Shown: positions 22,375 to 32,875 of the stretch, piece after piece
Numbering within the stretch: position 1 is the first letter of the stretch
Layout: each line of letters begins with the position of its first letter
Origin: Hypoxylon rubiginosum
Lineage: Eukaryota > Ascomycota > Sordariomycetes > Xylariales > Hypoxylaceae
NCBI GenBank assembly: GCA_902806565.1
Contig: CADCXA010000029.1
Span: forward strand, 1,888,792 to 1,952,791
Length of the DNA: 64,000 bases
Reading direction: 5' to 3'
Notes under the pieces: generated by a model
What the model was told of the DNA's origin: nothing
The model's database searches: none
What the model saw: the letters and a program-made list of their open reading frames with translations, nothing else
Program-made: the position numbers and the translations under genes

Positions 22375-24815
22375 ATGGCTAGCACAGGCCCTCCCGGCGC
22401 TGGAGGCGCATCCAACAACACCTTCGTTCCGCCCCAGGCTCAACAGTCGACGACTCCCGTCGTCCCTCCGGGTCCAACTGCCACCTCGACCACCACAGCG
22501 ACTAACCAAAATCTAAACCAGATAGTGAGTATTTTATTATCTATATTCTAAATGTTCCAAATAATTTGCCATACTCATTACATCCTATAGGTGACGGACT
22601 ACCTACTTAAAAAAGGTTATCGCCGCACGGAGGAAACCTTTCGCCAGGAAGTCAAGGATATAGATGAGAGTGGGAAGCCTCGAGGTAGTAATGAATCCTC
22701 CAACTCGAAGTTTCTTCCTGCCGGCAAGTATCTGAGCGCGTTCAAGCATCTTGCGCGATGGATCGACAATGGAATCGATCTCTACAAGGTAAGCCCTATC
22801 GCTATTACCCGGCTACTGATGATCCGAGTCTCACATGAGTGTAGTTCGAGCTAAGCAAGGTTCTTTGGCCACTCTTCGTTTACTCTTACCTTCGATTAGT
22901 TAGCCAAGGTTCCTATGCGCATGCCGAGGACCTTATAGAGCAGACCCGAAGTCGCTTTGAGAAGATGTATCCCGACGAGCTGAAGGGTCTGGCTACGGTC
23001 ACTCTCTCCCTACATGTGAAGGAGAGTCCTGTCGCCAAGGCCTATCTTGAGAACCAGTACATCATTCCTATTAGCAAATCCTTGACTGGACACCTGTTCC
23101 ACTTCCTGGAGCGCGACTTGGACCAGTGCGGAGCTGTGGTCCTCGATATTATACAAGCGAACTGCCGTCTCGATTCCGTAGATCGTGGTCCCATCGAACC
23201 CTTCAGCTTTGACGCCATCTACCGCCGCGCTAGGCAGCTGGACTTTACCGAAATCGAGATCGAGGAAGGTATACCGGGCATGACTAACCGCGGTGGTCTC
23301 GCACGAAATACCCTTGACAGCATGCCCGGTGTAAAGTTAGGAACGTTACCCATGGAATCTGACCTTCGAGGTGATTTGGTTCCCGAGCTCGAAGAAGAAG
23401 ACAGGCTCCACCCGCCCAAGGAAGGTTTCCGGTCTCTGGTGGATGAGTTTAACGCGATGCATCCCATTAAAAAGGAAGCAGGTGATTCCCCTCAGCGTTC
23501 AGATATTCCCTATCCTCCTTCACGAGCAAGAGACGTCGTCATGGAGATGCAGAAGGTCCGAGAGAACCGTGATCGATTCCGTATCGAGGGTCGTACCGGT
23601 GGTGTAGGTCCTGGCGTCTCTGTGTGTATTCACACGTTCCACAACCATCTGGGAAGGTAGGTGCCTTCTCTACTTGCTGCCGTAGAGAAAACGCGCTGAC
23701 ATTTCTGTAGCATCTCGTGCATGGACTTCTCCAAGGACCAAGAACTCGTGGCTGTAGGCACCACGGAATCTTACATTCGAGTGTGGTCTCTTGACGGCAA
23801 AGCTCTAAAGTCTCGTCTACCGCCCGAGAAAGATAGGAAGGTAAATAATCGCAAGCTCATAGGCCATTCTGCTCCAGTGTATACAGTGGCCTTTTCGGAT
23901 GCGATCGCGAACTTGGACCGTAACATTTACGACGGCGACCCCCAACCCGAAACGGATACCAAACTACTTCTTTCCTGCTCAGCCGATGGCCAGGTGCGAT
24001 TGTGGTCCCTCGAAGTCTGGTCTTGCCTATGTATTTACAAAGGCCACGACGGACCGGTCGGATCTCTGGCTTGGAGCCCCCATGGCCATTACTTTGTGAC
24101 CGGCGGCTGGGATAAGACTGTCCGGGTCTGGTCGCAAGACCATGCTTCGGCGCAGCGACTTCTTGTCGGTCACGATACAGCTATCTCAGTAGTAGCTTGG
24201 CACCCTAACGGTGCCTACGTATTCTCGGCATCCGACGAAACTGATAAGTCGATTCGCATGTGGTCCGTAGTCAGTGGAGACTGCGTCCGTATCTTCAACG
24301 GCCATACGGAATACATATCGGCTCTGGAGTGTGCGCCAAGCGGCAAGATACTCGCCTCGGCCGACATAGGTGGTAACATCATCCTATGGGACATCGAGAA
24401 GGGGTCTCGTATCAAGCGCTGTCGCGGCCACGGACGCGGAGGAATTTGGTCGCTCGGCTTTAGTGTGGAGAGCAGCGTTCTCGTATCCGGTGGCCAAGAC
24501 AACACGGTCCGCGTGTGGGATGTTGACATGCCTTCTGATGGTAACCGCCACGCGAACCAACAGGATGGTGACAGCACAATTGTTGCGGCAGGTGGACAGG
24601 CGGACGGCAAGCAGACCGGGCAGGCAACCCAGCCTTCTAGTGGCGCGGGTGGTAGTACGGGAAAGAGAAAAGGCAAGGAGGTGATGATTACCCCGGATCA
24701 GATCAGCGCTTTCCCAACGAAGAAAACACCCGTGATGAAGGTTCAATTCACACGGATGAACCTCGTTATTGCTGGCGGATGCTACCAACCGGAGACCCAG
24801 GACGCAAACCGGTAG
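22375..24815 (+). CDS. TAF5: TFIID/SAGA subunit TAF5
   Basis: Four exons (22375-22524, 22591-22788, 22845-23656, 23711-24815) give 754 aa, all in phase. After a Pro/Thr/Ala-rich N terminus comes a LisH-like helix ([17 protein letters not shown], about residues 51-67). The TAF5 NTD2 domain follows ([20 protein letters not shown]... through [17 protein letters not shown]). A C-terminal WD40 propeller begins near residue 440, with repeats ending in [28 protein letters not shown] and VRVWDVD. The tail has the TAF5-typical [17 protein letters not shown] motif, which closes the last blade. TAF5 scaffolds the TAF lobes of TFIID and is shared with SAGA. A low-complexity Gly/Gln insert interrupts the final repeats. 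Very secure. Confidence 0.95.
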
Positions 24816-25189
24816 AGAAGCCTATCTCTCGACCGGCAACATATATCCAGTTGGACAAACCAAGTGGTGAATATTTGACGATACGCGGCCTTTTCGATGG
24901 GCAATTGGCACGCAGGCGATAGCCTCGTCCAGAAATCGTCTACAGAGGATACCCTTTATTAAGACGTGTATTTACTGTAATGATACGAGGAAAATCGGGA
25001 GAGGTATGGTGAAAATGCGTAGCCCTTGCGATGTTTTTTTCTGGGGCAGACTAAGATCGGGATAAGTTGAGAGGTTGGCGACTGCTTTTTAAGGCTACTG
25101 GGTAGATGAGAAAAAGATATCCGACAGCCATTAATCCGTAACACATATGGATATTTGTCATTAGCAGGTAGCAATGACATAAATTTTCA
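24816..25189. other. Convergent intergenic region
   Basis: 3' ends of TAF5 (+) and the glycosyltransferase gene (-). No gene is seen. Confidence 0.5.
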
Positions 25190-26668
25190 TTAAGGCTCTA
25201 GACCCTGCTGTTTGATTCCGGGCCGTTCTTTAATTGCCTTGAGTACTTCTCTATGAACTATGTCGAAGCAGTCTATTTCTTCACTTTCTTTCTGAAGCTC
25301 CCGTACACGTCTAGCGTACCGCTCGTCTCGCAGCACGCTCTCAACCGCGTCTCTCACCTGTTCGGCAGACGGTGTGGCTGTACCTAAATCGACGCCAATC
25401 CCGCTCCACGCGACTCTTCGCGAGTTCTCCGTCTTGTCCATACCCTCGCCGGCGACGACCATCGGCACGCCGTTCGCGATCCCGTGATTCACGGCCCCGA
25501 ACCCTGCGTTGTGTATCCAGACATCCGCGTGTGCTAGTACGGCGTCGTAGGATAGGTAATCGGCTATGCGAGCATTACTTGGGACTTCGACGTCATATTT
25601 AGATAAATTGGCATCTTTCCACCCTAAAATCGCGACGACCACCACGTCGTCCGCGCGGGAAGCGAACGCGCGAAGCGTCGGGATGATCAAGTCATGCGGG
25701 TTGATCTCAACGGTGCCCTGCGCCACGACGACGACCTTCTTGCGTTCGGGCGCGGGAAGCGCCGAGTTGGACACGAGCTCCGGCCACCAGGGGAACCCGG
25801 GGTCCTCGGCAGGGCGGGACACGGGCGCGTCGCCCCCCTGGACGAGCCCCGCGAACCGGAACCCGGCCGGCCAGTCGCCGCGCGGGTACTCGAACCCGGG
25901 GACGCCGAGCTGCAGGACGGCGCCGTGGGCCGCGTAGTTGGCGCCCGAGAGGAAGACTTCGTTGGGACCACCGCGGACGGCGCCGGCCTCGCGCATCCGG
26001 GCGTCGAGCAGCGCCGTCAGGCCCGCGGCCCGGGGCGCCCAGCTGCGCGCCCAGAGCTTGGCGTTGCGCGCGCGGCCCTCGGCGGACGCGTCGAACGGGA
26101 AGGGGTACCCGGCGGGCGGCAGGTCGGCGCTGCGGATCGCCGGGACGGTTACCGAGACGCACACGCTGGCCAGGGGAGAGGCCACGCCGTCCGGTAGCGG
26201 GGCGCCGTAGAATAGTGGTAGGATGCCGTAGAAAAAGGCCTCGGCCAGCACGACGACGCCGCGGTCCGGGGCGCGCGCGTGCAGCGAGCGCAGGGCTTCC
26301 TTCACGCAGGCCCACTGCGCCGGCAGCGGGTCCAGGCACTGCGCGCGCAGGTCCGCGAGCACGCGGTCGCCCCAGTGGAGCGACGCGTACGCGGACCTGC
26401 CCGGGCCGGGGGGGTCCTCGTAGTACGCCTTGTCGTCGAGGTCCGCACTTCCCGTCAGGGGTAGGAAGACGGAGCCGGCTTCGACGATGCGCCGCCGGTG
26501 TGCGGTCGGGCCTAGGAAGAAGGTCGGCCAGCCGCGCGCGCGCAGGGCGGCAGCTATGCGGATCATCGGGGCGAGGTGGCCCGATAGGGGGTGGCAGAGG
26601 ATTAGGACGGACGGGCGGTCGTCATCTTCTTCTCCGGCCGGGGCGTGGTCCGAATCTGGGACTGGCAT
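25190..26668 (-). CDS. UGT/MGT-type glycosyltransferase (GT1 family)
   Basis: Intronless ORF of 492 aa beginning at ATG 26668. The N-terminal Rossmann half starts VLILCHPLSGHLAPMIRIAA (about residues 20-39), typical of acceptor-binding GT1 domains with the HxxP loop. The C-terminal half has VVVVAQGTVE and then DVWIHNAGFGAVNHGIANG, corresponding to the HGG-type donor loop that binds the UDP-sugar. VPMV and a late E-N pair (MDKTENSRR) follow. There is no signal peptide or C-terminal membrane anchor, unlike animal UGTs, so it is a soluble enzyme, probably glycosylating a small molecule. Codon third positions from about 25,700 to 26,600 are strongly GC-rich compared with the flanks. The substrate is unknown and neighbours give no clue. 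Confidence 0.85.
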   Translation of the reverse strand: MPVPDSDHAPAGEEDDDRPSVLILCHPLSGHLAPMIRIAAALRARGWPTFFLGPTAHRRRIVEAGSVFLPLTGSADLDDKAYYEDPPGPGRSAYASLHWGDRVLADLRAQCLDPLPAQWACVKEALRSLHARAPDRGVVVLAEAFFYGILPLFYGAPLPDGVASPLASVCVSVTVPAIRSADLPPAGYPFPFDASAEGRARNAKLWARSWAPRAAGLTALLDARMREAGAVRGGPNEVFLSGANYAAHGAVLQLGVPGFEYPRGDWPAGFRFAGLVQGGDAPVSRPAEDPGFPWWPELVSNSALPAPERKKVVVVAQGTVEINPHDLIIPTLRAFASRADDVVVVAILGWKDANLSKYDVEVPSNARIADYLSYDAVLAHADVWIHNAGFGAVNHGIANGVPMVVAGEGMDKTENSRRVAWSGIGVDLGTATPSAEQVRDAVESVLRDERYARRVRELQKESEEIDCFDIVHREVLKAIKERPGIKQQGLEP

Positions 26669-27485
26669 TGCGAGAGTCTATGCGCTTGGCTTCCGTGTGA
26701 ACTTCTAGCCGAAGGTAGGTACCTAGTTAGATTTAACACTTTCATCCATAAGTCACCTATAATACTATCCTTTCGTAGGACCCTGTGCCGGCTGATCGGC
26801 AACGAGGATGTTGTAGATAGCCTGTGAACGCCGGATGAATGCGATTCTATACGGACTGGCTGACTAATCACACAGTTTAATATATCGATGGCTGCTGAGT
26901 CATCAATTGTCCTCGTACAGTCAGTCTTCGCTGTAAATCCATGATAAGTGACATCAAGGCCCCTATCCGGGAGTAAAGCACCCCCTCTATTCCAGAACCT
27001 TAGGGGGTCATCATTCTGTTTGGGCTTAGATCGGTATATGCGTGTATGGGACGCCACATTACAAGGCGGTTGATAGTCAGACAACACCGAACTCTACCTC
27101 CCTCCACTGCCTCACTTTAGAATCTTGATTTTGATCATTTCTTGAGACCTGACTGTGTGGGATGGCTTACCTAATCAGAGAGGATATGAGTCGATTCCCA
27201 ATTGAAGCCGGAAAACTTAGACTCTTCCTACTACAACATCAATTTATCCCTTAAGTCAAACAACTGCCACCTGCAATCACACAAGTGACAAAATGTATAG
27301 CACTTTGAGAGCCCAGGTAACATAGCCTCCATAATCACTAGCTTATATTCTGTTTGCTGAATCCTAACTGTTGGTTCATTCCCAGGATAATCAACTGGAG
27401 GTATTATATGAGACACCCCAAACGCTCTTATCGGCACATAAGTAAGCAACCTTTCGTGAATGCCACAGTCGAATGACTCGGTCCT
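26669..27485. other. Intergenic region left of the TPR gene
   Basis: Holds the divergent promoters of the glycosyltransferase and of the TPR gene. A 72-codon minus-strand frame at 27231-27449 has no recognisable similarity and is not called. The missing first exon of the TPR gene may lie here. Confidence 0.4.
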
Positions 27486-30400
27486 AAATATACTTAAGAC
27501 TACGGGTCTATCTCGTTCATGGATTCTTTACCAGCAAGTACAGCAACTATAAATCCGTCCTCGAAAGTTGCATTGTTGAGAACGCCAAGGCCATCGAGAC
27601 ACAACTTCTTATCAAGGTCCTTCGATTCGATATCAACATGATTTCAACTCAACCCTACAATCAAGCTTTATTGCAGCAGGCATGGATATTGCGCCAATCA
27701 CTGGACAGCGAGATCGTGCAACTAAACGTACTGCCGCCTGAACGCATTGTTTTTATTGCGCATGGTTTGGGAGCCTGGATCATGATGGAAGCGCTGGCTT
27801 CCCCTAGAAACCGGAATATATCCTTTGTTCCGCTAAAGATATTTTTCTTAGATGTGCCTGCATCTACGATAGACTCTGATGTGGAAACCAACTCGGTGAA
27901 CTATTCTACGTACTTTGAACGGATACGAGATATATTCTATACAAGTACGACTGAGGATGGCCTGAAGTCCCATCTATCTATAACCGACCGCAATTTCGAA
28001 ACCTTCCTAACGCACAACAAGAGCCGTAGCGACGTCGAGACTTTTTCGGTTTGGATAAATAACGAACCCGGGGGCAAGTCGAAGTTAGCCGATCGCGTTC
28101 GATATTGGCTTCCTCTTTATCCCCTTCGATCACGATCGACGCCGTCTGCAAAGCAGTGCCTTGCGGGGCTGCTTGACAATCTAGCCTCAAGTGAAAACAG
28201 TGATACCGCTTTACAGATAGCCGGGCGTGGCAGAATCGAACTTCCTCATGAGAACAGCCACACTTGGCCACAGGAAGAGAGTACCTCTCCAAGAATTGAT
28301 TTCCCGGAACCCTCTCAGCACGTTCGGGATGGCGTAGAGGGGAATATCCCACTAGAGCGACATCAAAGAACTCCGAGTCTACCCCTATTGAAGCCCCATC
28401 TGCACGACCAACGCAATAACGAGACAAAATCGGACAATGCTTCTCAAGTTACTATGCCCCCTTCGCGCTTAAGAGACCTAGACACCATCTACGAATTAGC
28501 GTTTTCCTTTCTACAGTGTGGTCAACTTGAAAACGCAGAGACTCTCTTTGTCAGAATGGATGATCTCTTGTCGGATACCAAGCAATGCTAATCCTTAACA
28601 CCATTGCAGAATCGTCTACAACTGGCCTCTACTAGACTTTACCTTGGACAATATAAAGAAAGCAAGGGCGACCTTGAAGCTGTCCGACGGGGTATCGACC
28701 TTTTTATGCCTGTTACGGATGATGAGAAGGAATTGAAGAACGAACTTGACTTCGATTATCGCCGATGGCTAGCAATTTATATGCTTCATACGGGGGAGTG
28801 GAGGAACGCGGCCAATGGATTCGACGAGTTACTCGACCCAAAGTGGGAAACGCTGAATAACAGGTATTCCTTCGAAATTACCAGAGATATCGCACTTACT
28901 CGTGCATATCTAGGAGAGTACAAAAAAGCATTGAATCATATCACGAAGGCACGAGCCCTACTTGACTCCTTGCAAGAGACATCTCCTCCTTCCAGTAACC
29001 ATGAAACTGCATTTTTGGTTAAACAATCCGGGTTGGAAGCCGTGAAAGCTACTATCTGTTATCTGGGAAACATCAGGACTCCCTTATGACTGCTTCCAAG
29101 TCCTTGGCTATCCTAGAGGATACTCTTGGTTCTGCTCATTTCAAGACTCTAGCAGTAGCAAATCTCAAAGCATGGTGCCTCGTTTATCAACACCGGTTTG
29201 CTGGTGGAGAATCTGAAAAAGATAAACCTCCTACGAATGTCCAATCTAAAAAGCCTCTTGTGGATGTCCAGTCTGGGGAGTCTCTTGTGGACGTCGAGTC
29301 ACTTTCAGACGTTGAGTTACTCTGTCAATCAACCTTCAGCAAATTAGCTCTGAATCTGGGCCGCCGACACCCTCTAACGCTCGAATCCATGGAATGTCTC
29401 GTACGGATTTTCATTTTACAGGGTCGTTTTGCCGAAGCAATTGATACCGGAACGTCTCTTTATAACAACGTGGCTGAAACTCTAGGTAAATATCATCCGC
29501 AGGCAATAAGCTGTCAATACCAGCGAGCTGCTGCCCATTTCGCACGAGGCAACTATCGTACCTCGGAATCACTGTACAGAGAAGTCTTGAGAGACGCCAC
29601 AAATGTACTAGGGCTTGGCCACTCAAGAACTGTTGAATACAGTTGCGAATTGGCACGTGCCTGTCTATACCATGGCAAAATAGAAGAGGCGCTTGGGAAA
29701 TCAAAAGAGGCAACCGTACAGCAAGTACAAATATATCTAGACTATGGATCCTTAAACTTGATGTCCACCACACAAAACCTCTTCAGAGAACTACAAAATC
29801 TTCTAACCGACAAGCCTAAATGTCGACTACATCCTGATTTAATCTGCAGCCTTCAGCTTATTGCTGAAATTGAACTACGGAAGCATCAGATCAACGGCCT
29901 TGATGGGGATTTAGATCTAGCCGAGCAGATTCTTAGATTTCTTGCCGAAAGTCCACTAAGATCGGGTGGTACTACGTCGATTCTGAAAGCTTCAGTGGAT
30001 TATGATCTTGCCATTGTCCTCCAAGAAAGACAGCCTGCTGCTGAAACCCAGAGCTACGAGTCAATAAAGATTTTGGAAAAAGTAGTTCAAGTCAGGAGAA
30101 GGCTTTTTGGAGAGGATCACGCAGATACTCTGCGGGCTCATTCGGAGCTGTTAAGGGGTAGGTTTATACGAGACATGTCATGCGAGGAAAAGAATCCAAA
30201 GAATACGATCGATTGGGAAGTATTTATATCAAGCTCGGACAACATATGGAACTGTCTTGAATCAAGGTACGGGTCGCAATTTCCCCAAACCTTGTATGCT
30301 CGGTTCTGGCGTTTGATTACATCGTCCATTTTACGCCGATTCCAATATCAGTGGATTGAAAAAGAAGCACAATCTATCAGTTCCATATTATCGAGCCCGC

Positions 30401-30669
30401 AGTTTGCTTTCGAGCGTCTGGTTGAATCGATCTTGACGAGAAACGTACTAGCAAAGTTTCTGATTGAATTCAAAATCATGTCCTTGGCTTCCCAACTATT
30501 GGACTCAGCCGAAGAGGATATAGATAATGCTACGAAAGAAAATTCGAACGAGAGCCTTCGCAGGGCACTGGTGGGACTCGTGGAAGCTTCTAAGCAGCTC
30601 ATTTCTTCCAGCGACAAATCATCACTAGATGAAAAGGGGAGGCGATTAAGTGAAGGTATTGCAGAGTGA
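27486..30669 (+). pseudogene. Hydrolase-like/TPR protein gene with broken frame
   Basis: Coding similarity runs from at least 27486 to 30669. The first part is alpha/beta-hydrolase-like: VYLVHGFF, then FIAHGLGAWIM where the usual nucleophile Ser is Gly, so it is probably not an active esterase. A charged linker and then TPR-like helices follow (ENAETLF, YLGEYKKALNHI, ILEDTLGSAHFKTLAVANL, EDHADTLRAHSELL). There is no P-loop NB-ARC segment between them. Defects: an in-frame TAA at 28589-28591, and a jump from frame 2 to frame 1 near 29066-29086, exactly where one extra base would restore a TPR. In addition, no in-frame ATG precedes the conserved VHGFF part, since the first ATG is at 27638. The TAA could be removed by a 60-nt in-phase intron with a rare GTCAGA donor, but the second break cannot. 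The protein type resembles fungal NLR-like or patatin-TPR signalling proteins; function unknown. Confidence 0.6.
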
Positions 30670-31137
30670 AAAGAGAAGGTAATAAGTTAACCGGAAGATG
30701 TTATTAAGCGATAATTTATTTTATTATTGCAAGGCTACCCCCTGAGCGGCGTGGTAGCCCGGAGTTTACGGAAGCCTCACCTTTACTCTCACTTTTAATG
30801 CCACTATTCGCAGGCTACGAAAAAAAATATGCGTATATCACGTTTATACACAATAACTAATGGATTAAGCACATGGAGCGGCAACGAGTCATGTATTTGT
30901 TTGCCCCTTTCCCGCTATCGCTGCTGAGTTCACGATAGCGACAAAGTTGTGTGGCAAGTGGATCCTCTTCGATCCATATAGTTCTAGACCTCGGAATAAT
31001 AATCCGTCTCACTTTATTCATAAAAAAAAAAACCCTCACTCAACTATCCCCTTTTTCATTCCTTCCCTTTTTCTCCTTTTTTTTCGCTTCATCTTTTTTT
31101 CTATCCTTCGCTCATTCAACTCTCGAGGTGGACTCCA
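30670..31137. other. Intergenic region upstream of the methyltransferase gene
   Basis: The right part has strong T/C-rich tracts (about 31040-31100) typical of a fungal promoter and 5' leader. No gene is seen. Confidence 0.5.
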
Positions 31138-32334
31138 ATGAGGCCAGCGGGTCATCCGCTGTCTCCCACGAGCAGCCTTCCTCCCCTGCGCTCACTCCCT
31201 ACGCTCACTAAGGAACGGATATTTTCGGCATTGGATAATCTACATGAGCTATACTGTCCTGTGTCGTTGTCGCGGGCTATCGAATCGCAACTAGAGCTCG
31301 GAAAAGTGCACGACGGCCTACCAGCTCGACAGCTAGACTCCGGTTACGTCTCAGAGAATGAGGATGATATAGACTTGGAAGGCGCGTTGGATGCCTTGCG
31401 CGCCGACAACTTTGAGCGCAACTTTGCGATTCGTTGGTTGACTACCTTGATCGCCCGCGTGGAAGAGCTCCCCTTAAACGAGAAGGACGAGCGTGAGCGT
31501 GTGGTCGACAAGGCCTCACATGTTCTTGCCTCGTTCGCTAAAGCGGCGGAAGAAGATGAAGAAAATTCAAGACTTAGGCGGGAATTTTCCTTCTTTTTAT
31601 CGCCATCTGAGACTCCTGACTTTCTTACGTCTCCCGAGTCAGACACCAACGAGAAGATCAAAATAGACGTGCGTCTCCACGATGGCTCGCATACTACCAC
31701 GGATCATACCGATGTTGGCCTACAGAGCTGGGGCGCATCCATCGTATTCTCTGATTTGCTTTGCGCATCGCCTGCACGGTTCGGACTGACTCGATCTACA
31801 CTTGGTTCCTCACCCCGTATTATCGAATTAGGGGCAGGGACGGGGCTAGTTAGTCTTGCGCTCGACAAAGCACTGCCTCACCTCGGCATTTCGGACGCAG
31901 CCTTGATGGCGACAGACTATCATCCAGCCGTGCTTGCCAATCTACGGTCCAACATTGCGCTTACACGAGCAAGCGTGAAAGCATGCGCTTTAGATTGGTC
32001 AGACCCTATTTTGGAAGCGCCACTTGATGCGCCTGCCGACGTCCTCGTAGCGACCGACGTTGTCTATGCGCTTAAGCATGCCGTGTAGTTGCGTAACTGT
32101 GCAACCCGTCTGCTAGGTCCAGGGGGCATCTTCTGGCTGATGATGACCGTACGGCCCAATGGTCGCTTCGAAGCAGTAATCGACTCCGTCGAGAAAGCAT
32201 TTTTGAGGGCGTCTCCAGACGCGGCGGACGGCAGGCATCTGACGATCCTCGCCGTGGAGAATGTGGCAAAGCGACGGGGTGTCGGGCGCGGAGACGAGAG
32301 CGGATATAAACTCTTTAGAATCGGATGGGCCTAG
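31138..32334 (+). CDS. Methyltransf_16 (Rrg1/Efm2-like) methyltransferase with in-frame stop
   Basis: One frame runs from ATG 31138 to TGA 32334 except for a TAG at 32086-32088 (codon 317), so the translated product would be 316 of an intended 398 aa. A variable acidic N-terminal half is followed by the seven-beta-strand SAM fold: LQSWGASIVFSD, then motif I IELGAGTGLVSLAL (about residues 229-242), TDYHPAVLANL and VLVATDVVYALKHAV. After the stop the same frame continues with LRNCATRLLGPGGIFWLMM, which belongs to the same fold. Family members usually have a Trp or another bulky residue at the stop position (HARWIRDC-like), so TGG to TAG is the simplest origin. Relatives methylate lysines in elongation factors or are called rapid-response-to-glucose protein. 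Truncation would remove the last strands and probably inactivate it. Confidence 0.75.
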
Positions 32335-32875
32335 ACGGATAGACTAGAGGTAGAGAGATATCATAGAACTAGAGTATAGAGACATACCCGTAGAAGAGCA
32401 TCTCAGAGATATAGCATGGAAGGGAGGCATAGAGAGGAGATAAGGGCGTTCTTGGCACCTCGAACGACTTGGATGATGATGTTCTTTACGTTTCATTCCT
32501 AATAGCAAGGTTCGTTTGTTCCCATCTCTCATTGATCCTTGTCACGTATCTGTACCCTGCGATTCTTTCAGGTTTGCAGTGGAGATAGGGGCTACCTGGT
32601 GCCTAATGATCCTCACTTGGAATTTCAAAAACATAGCATATAAGCATTTGGAAAAACTAGGTGAAATACGTAGAAGAGCACGTGGAAGTCTCACGCCAAA
32701 GGCGGCATCCCACATCTGACGAAGAAGCTTGGGTTTTTATAACAGCTCAATAAATTCAAGTATGGAATAGAGCTAGATAGGTATATCATGATACAATCAA
32801 CGACCCGGTTACTAACAGATATCCTGCATCTACCTCTTATACTCTCCAGAGATGTGACATTATATAACAGAAATA
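32335..32875. other. Convergent intergenic region
   Basis: 3' ends of the methyltransferase gene (+) and the FAD oxidase gene (-). No gene is seen. Confidence 0.5.

Noticed and set aside
25694..26339. Long frames on both strands across the glycosyltransferase gene
   Set aside because: They are GC-bias shadows (Arg/Gly/Pro/Ala-rich) of the real minus-strand gene.
27231..27449. 72-codon minus-strand frame left of the TPR gene
   Set aside because: No family resemblance, and it lies in the presumed promoter or missing-exon region.
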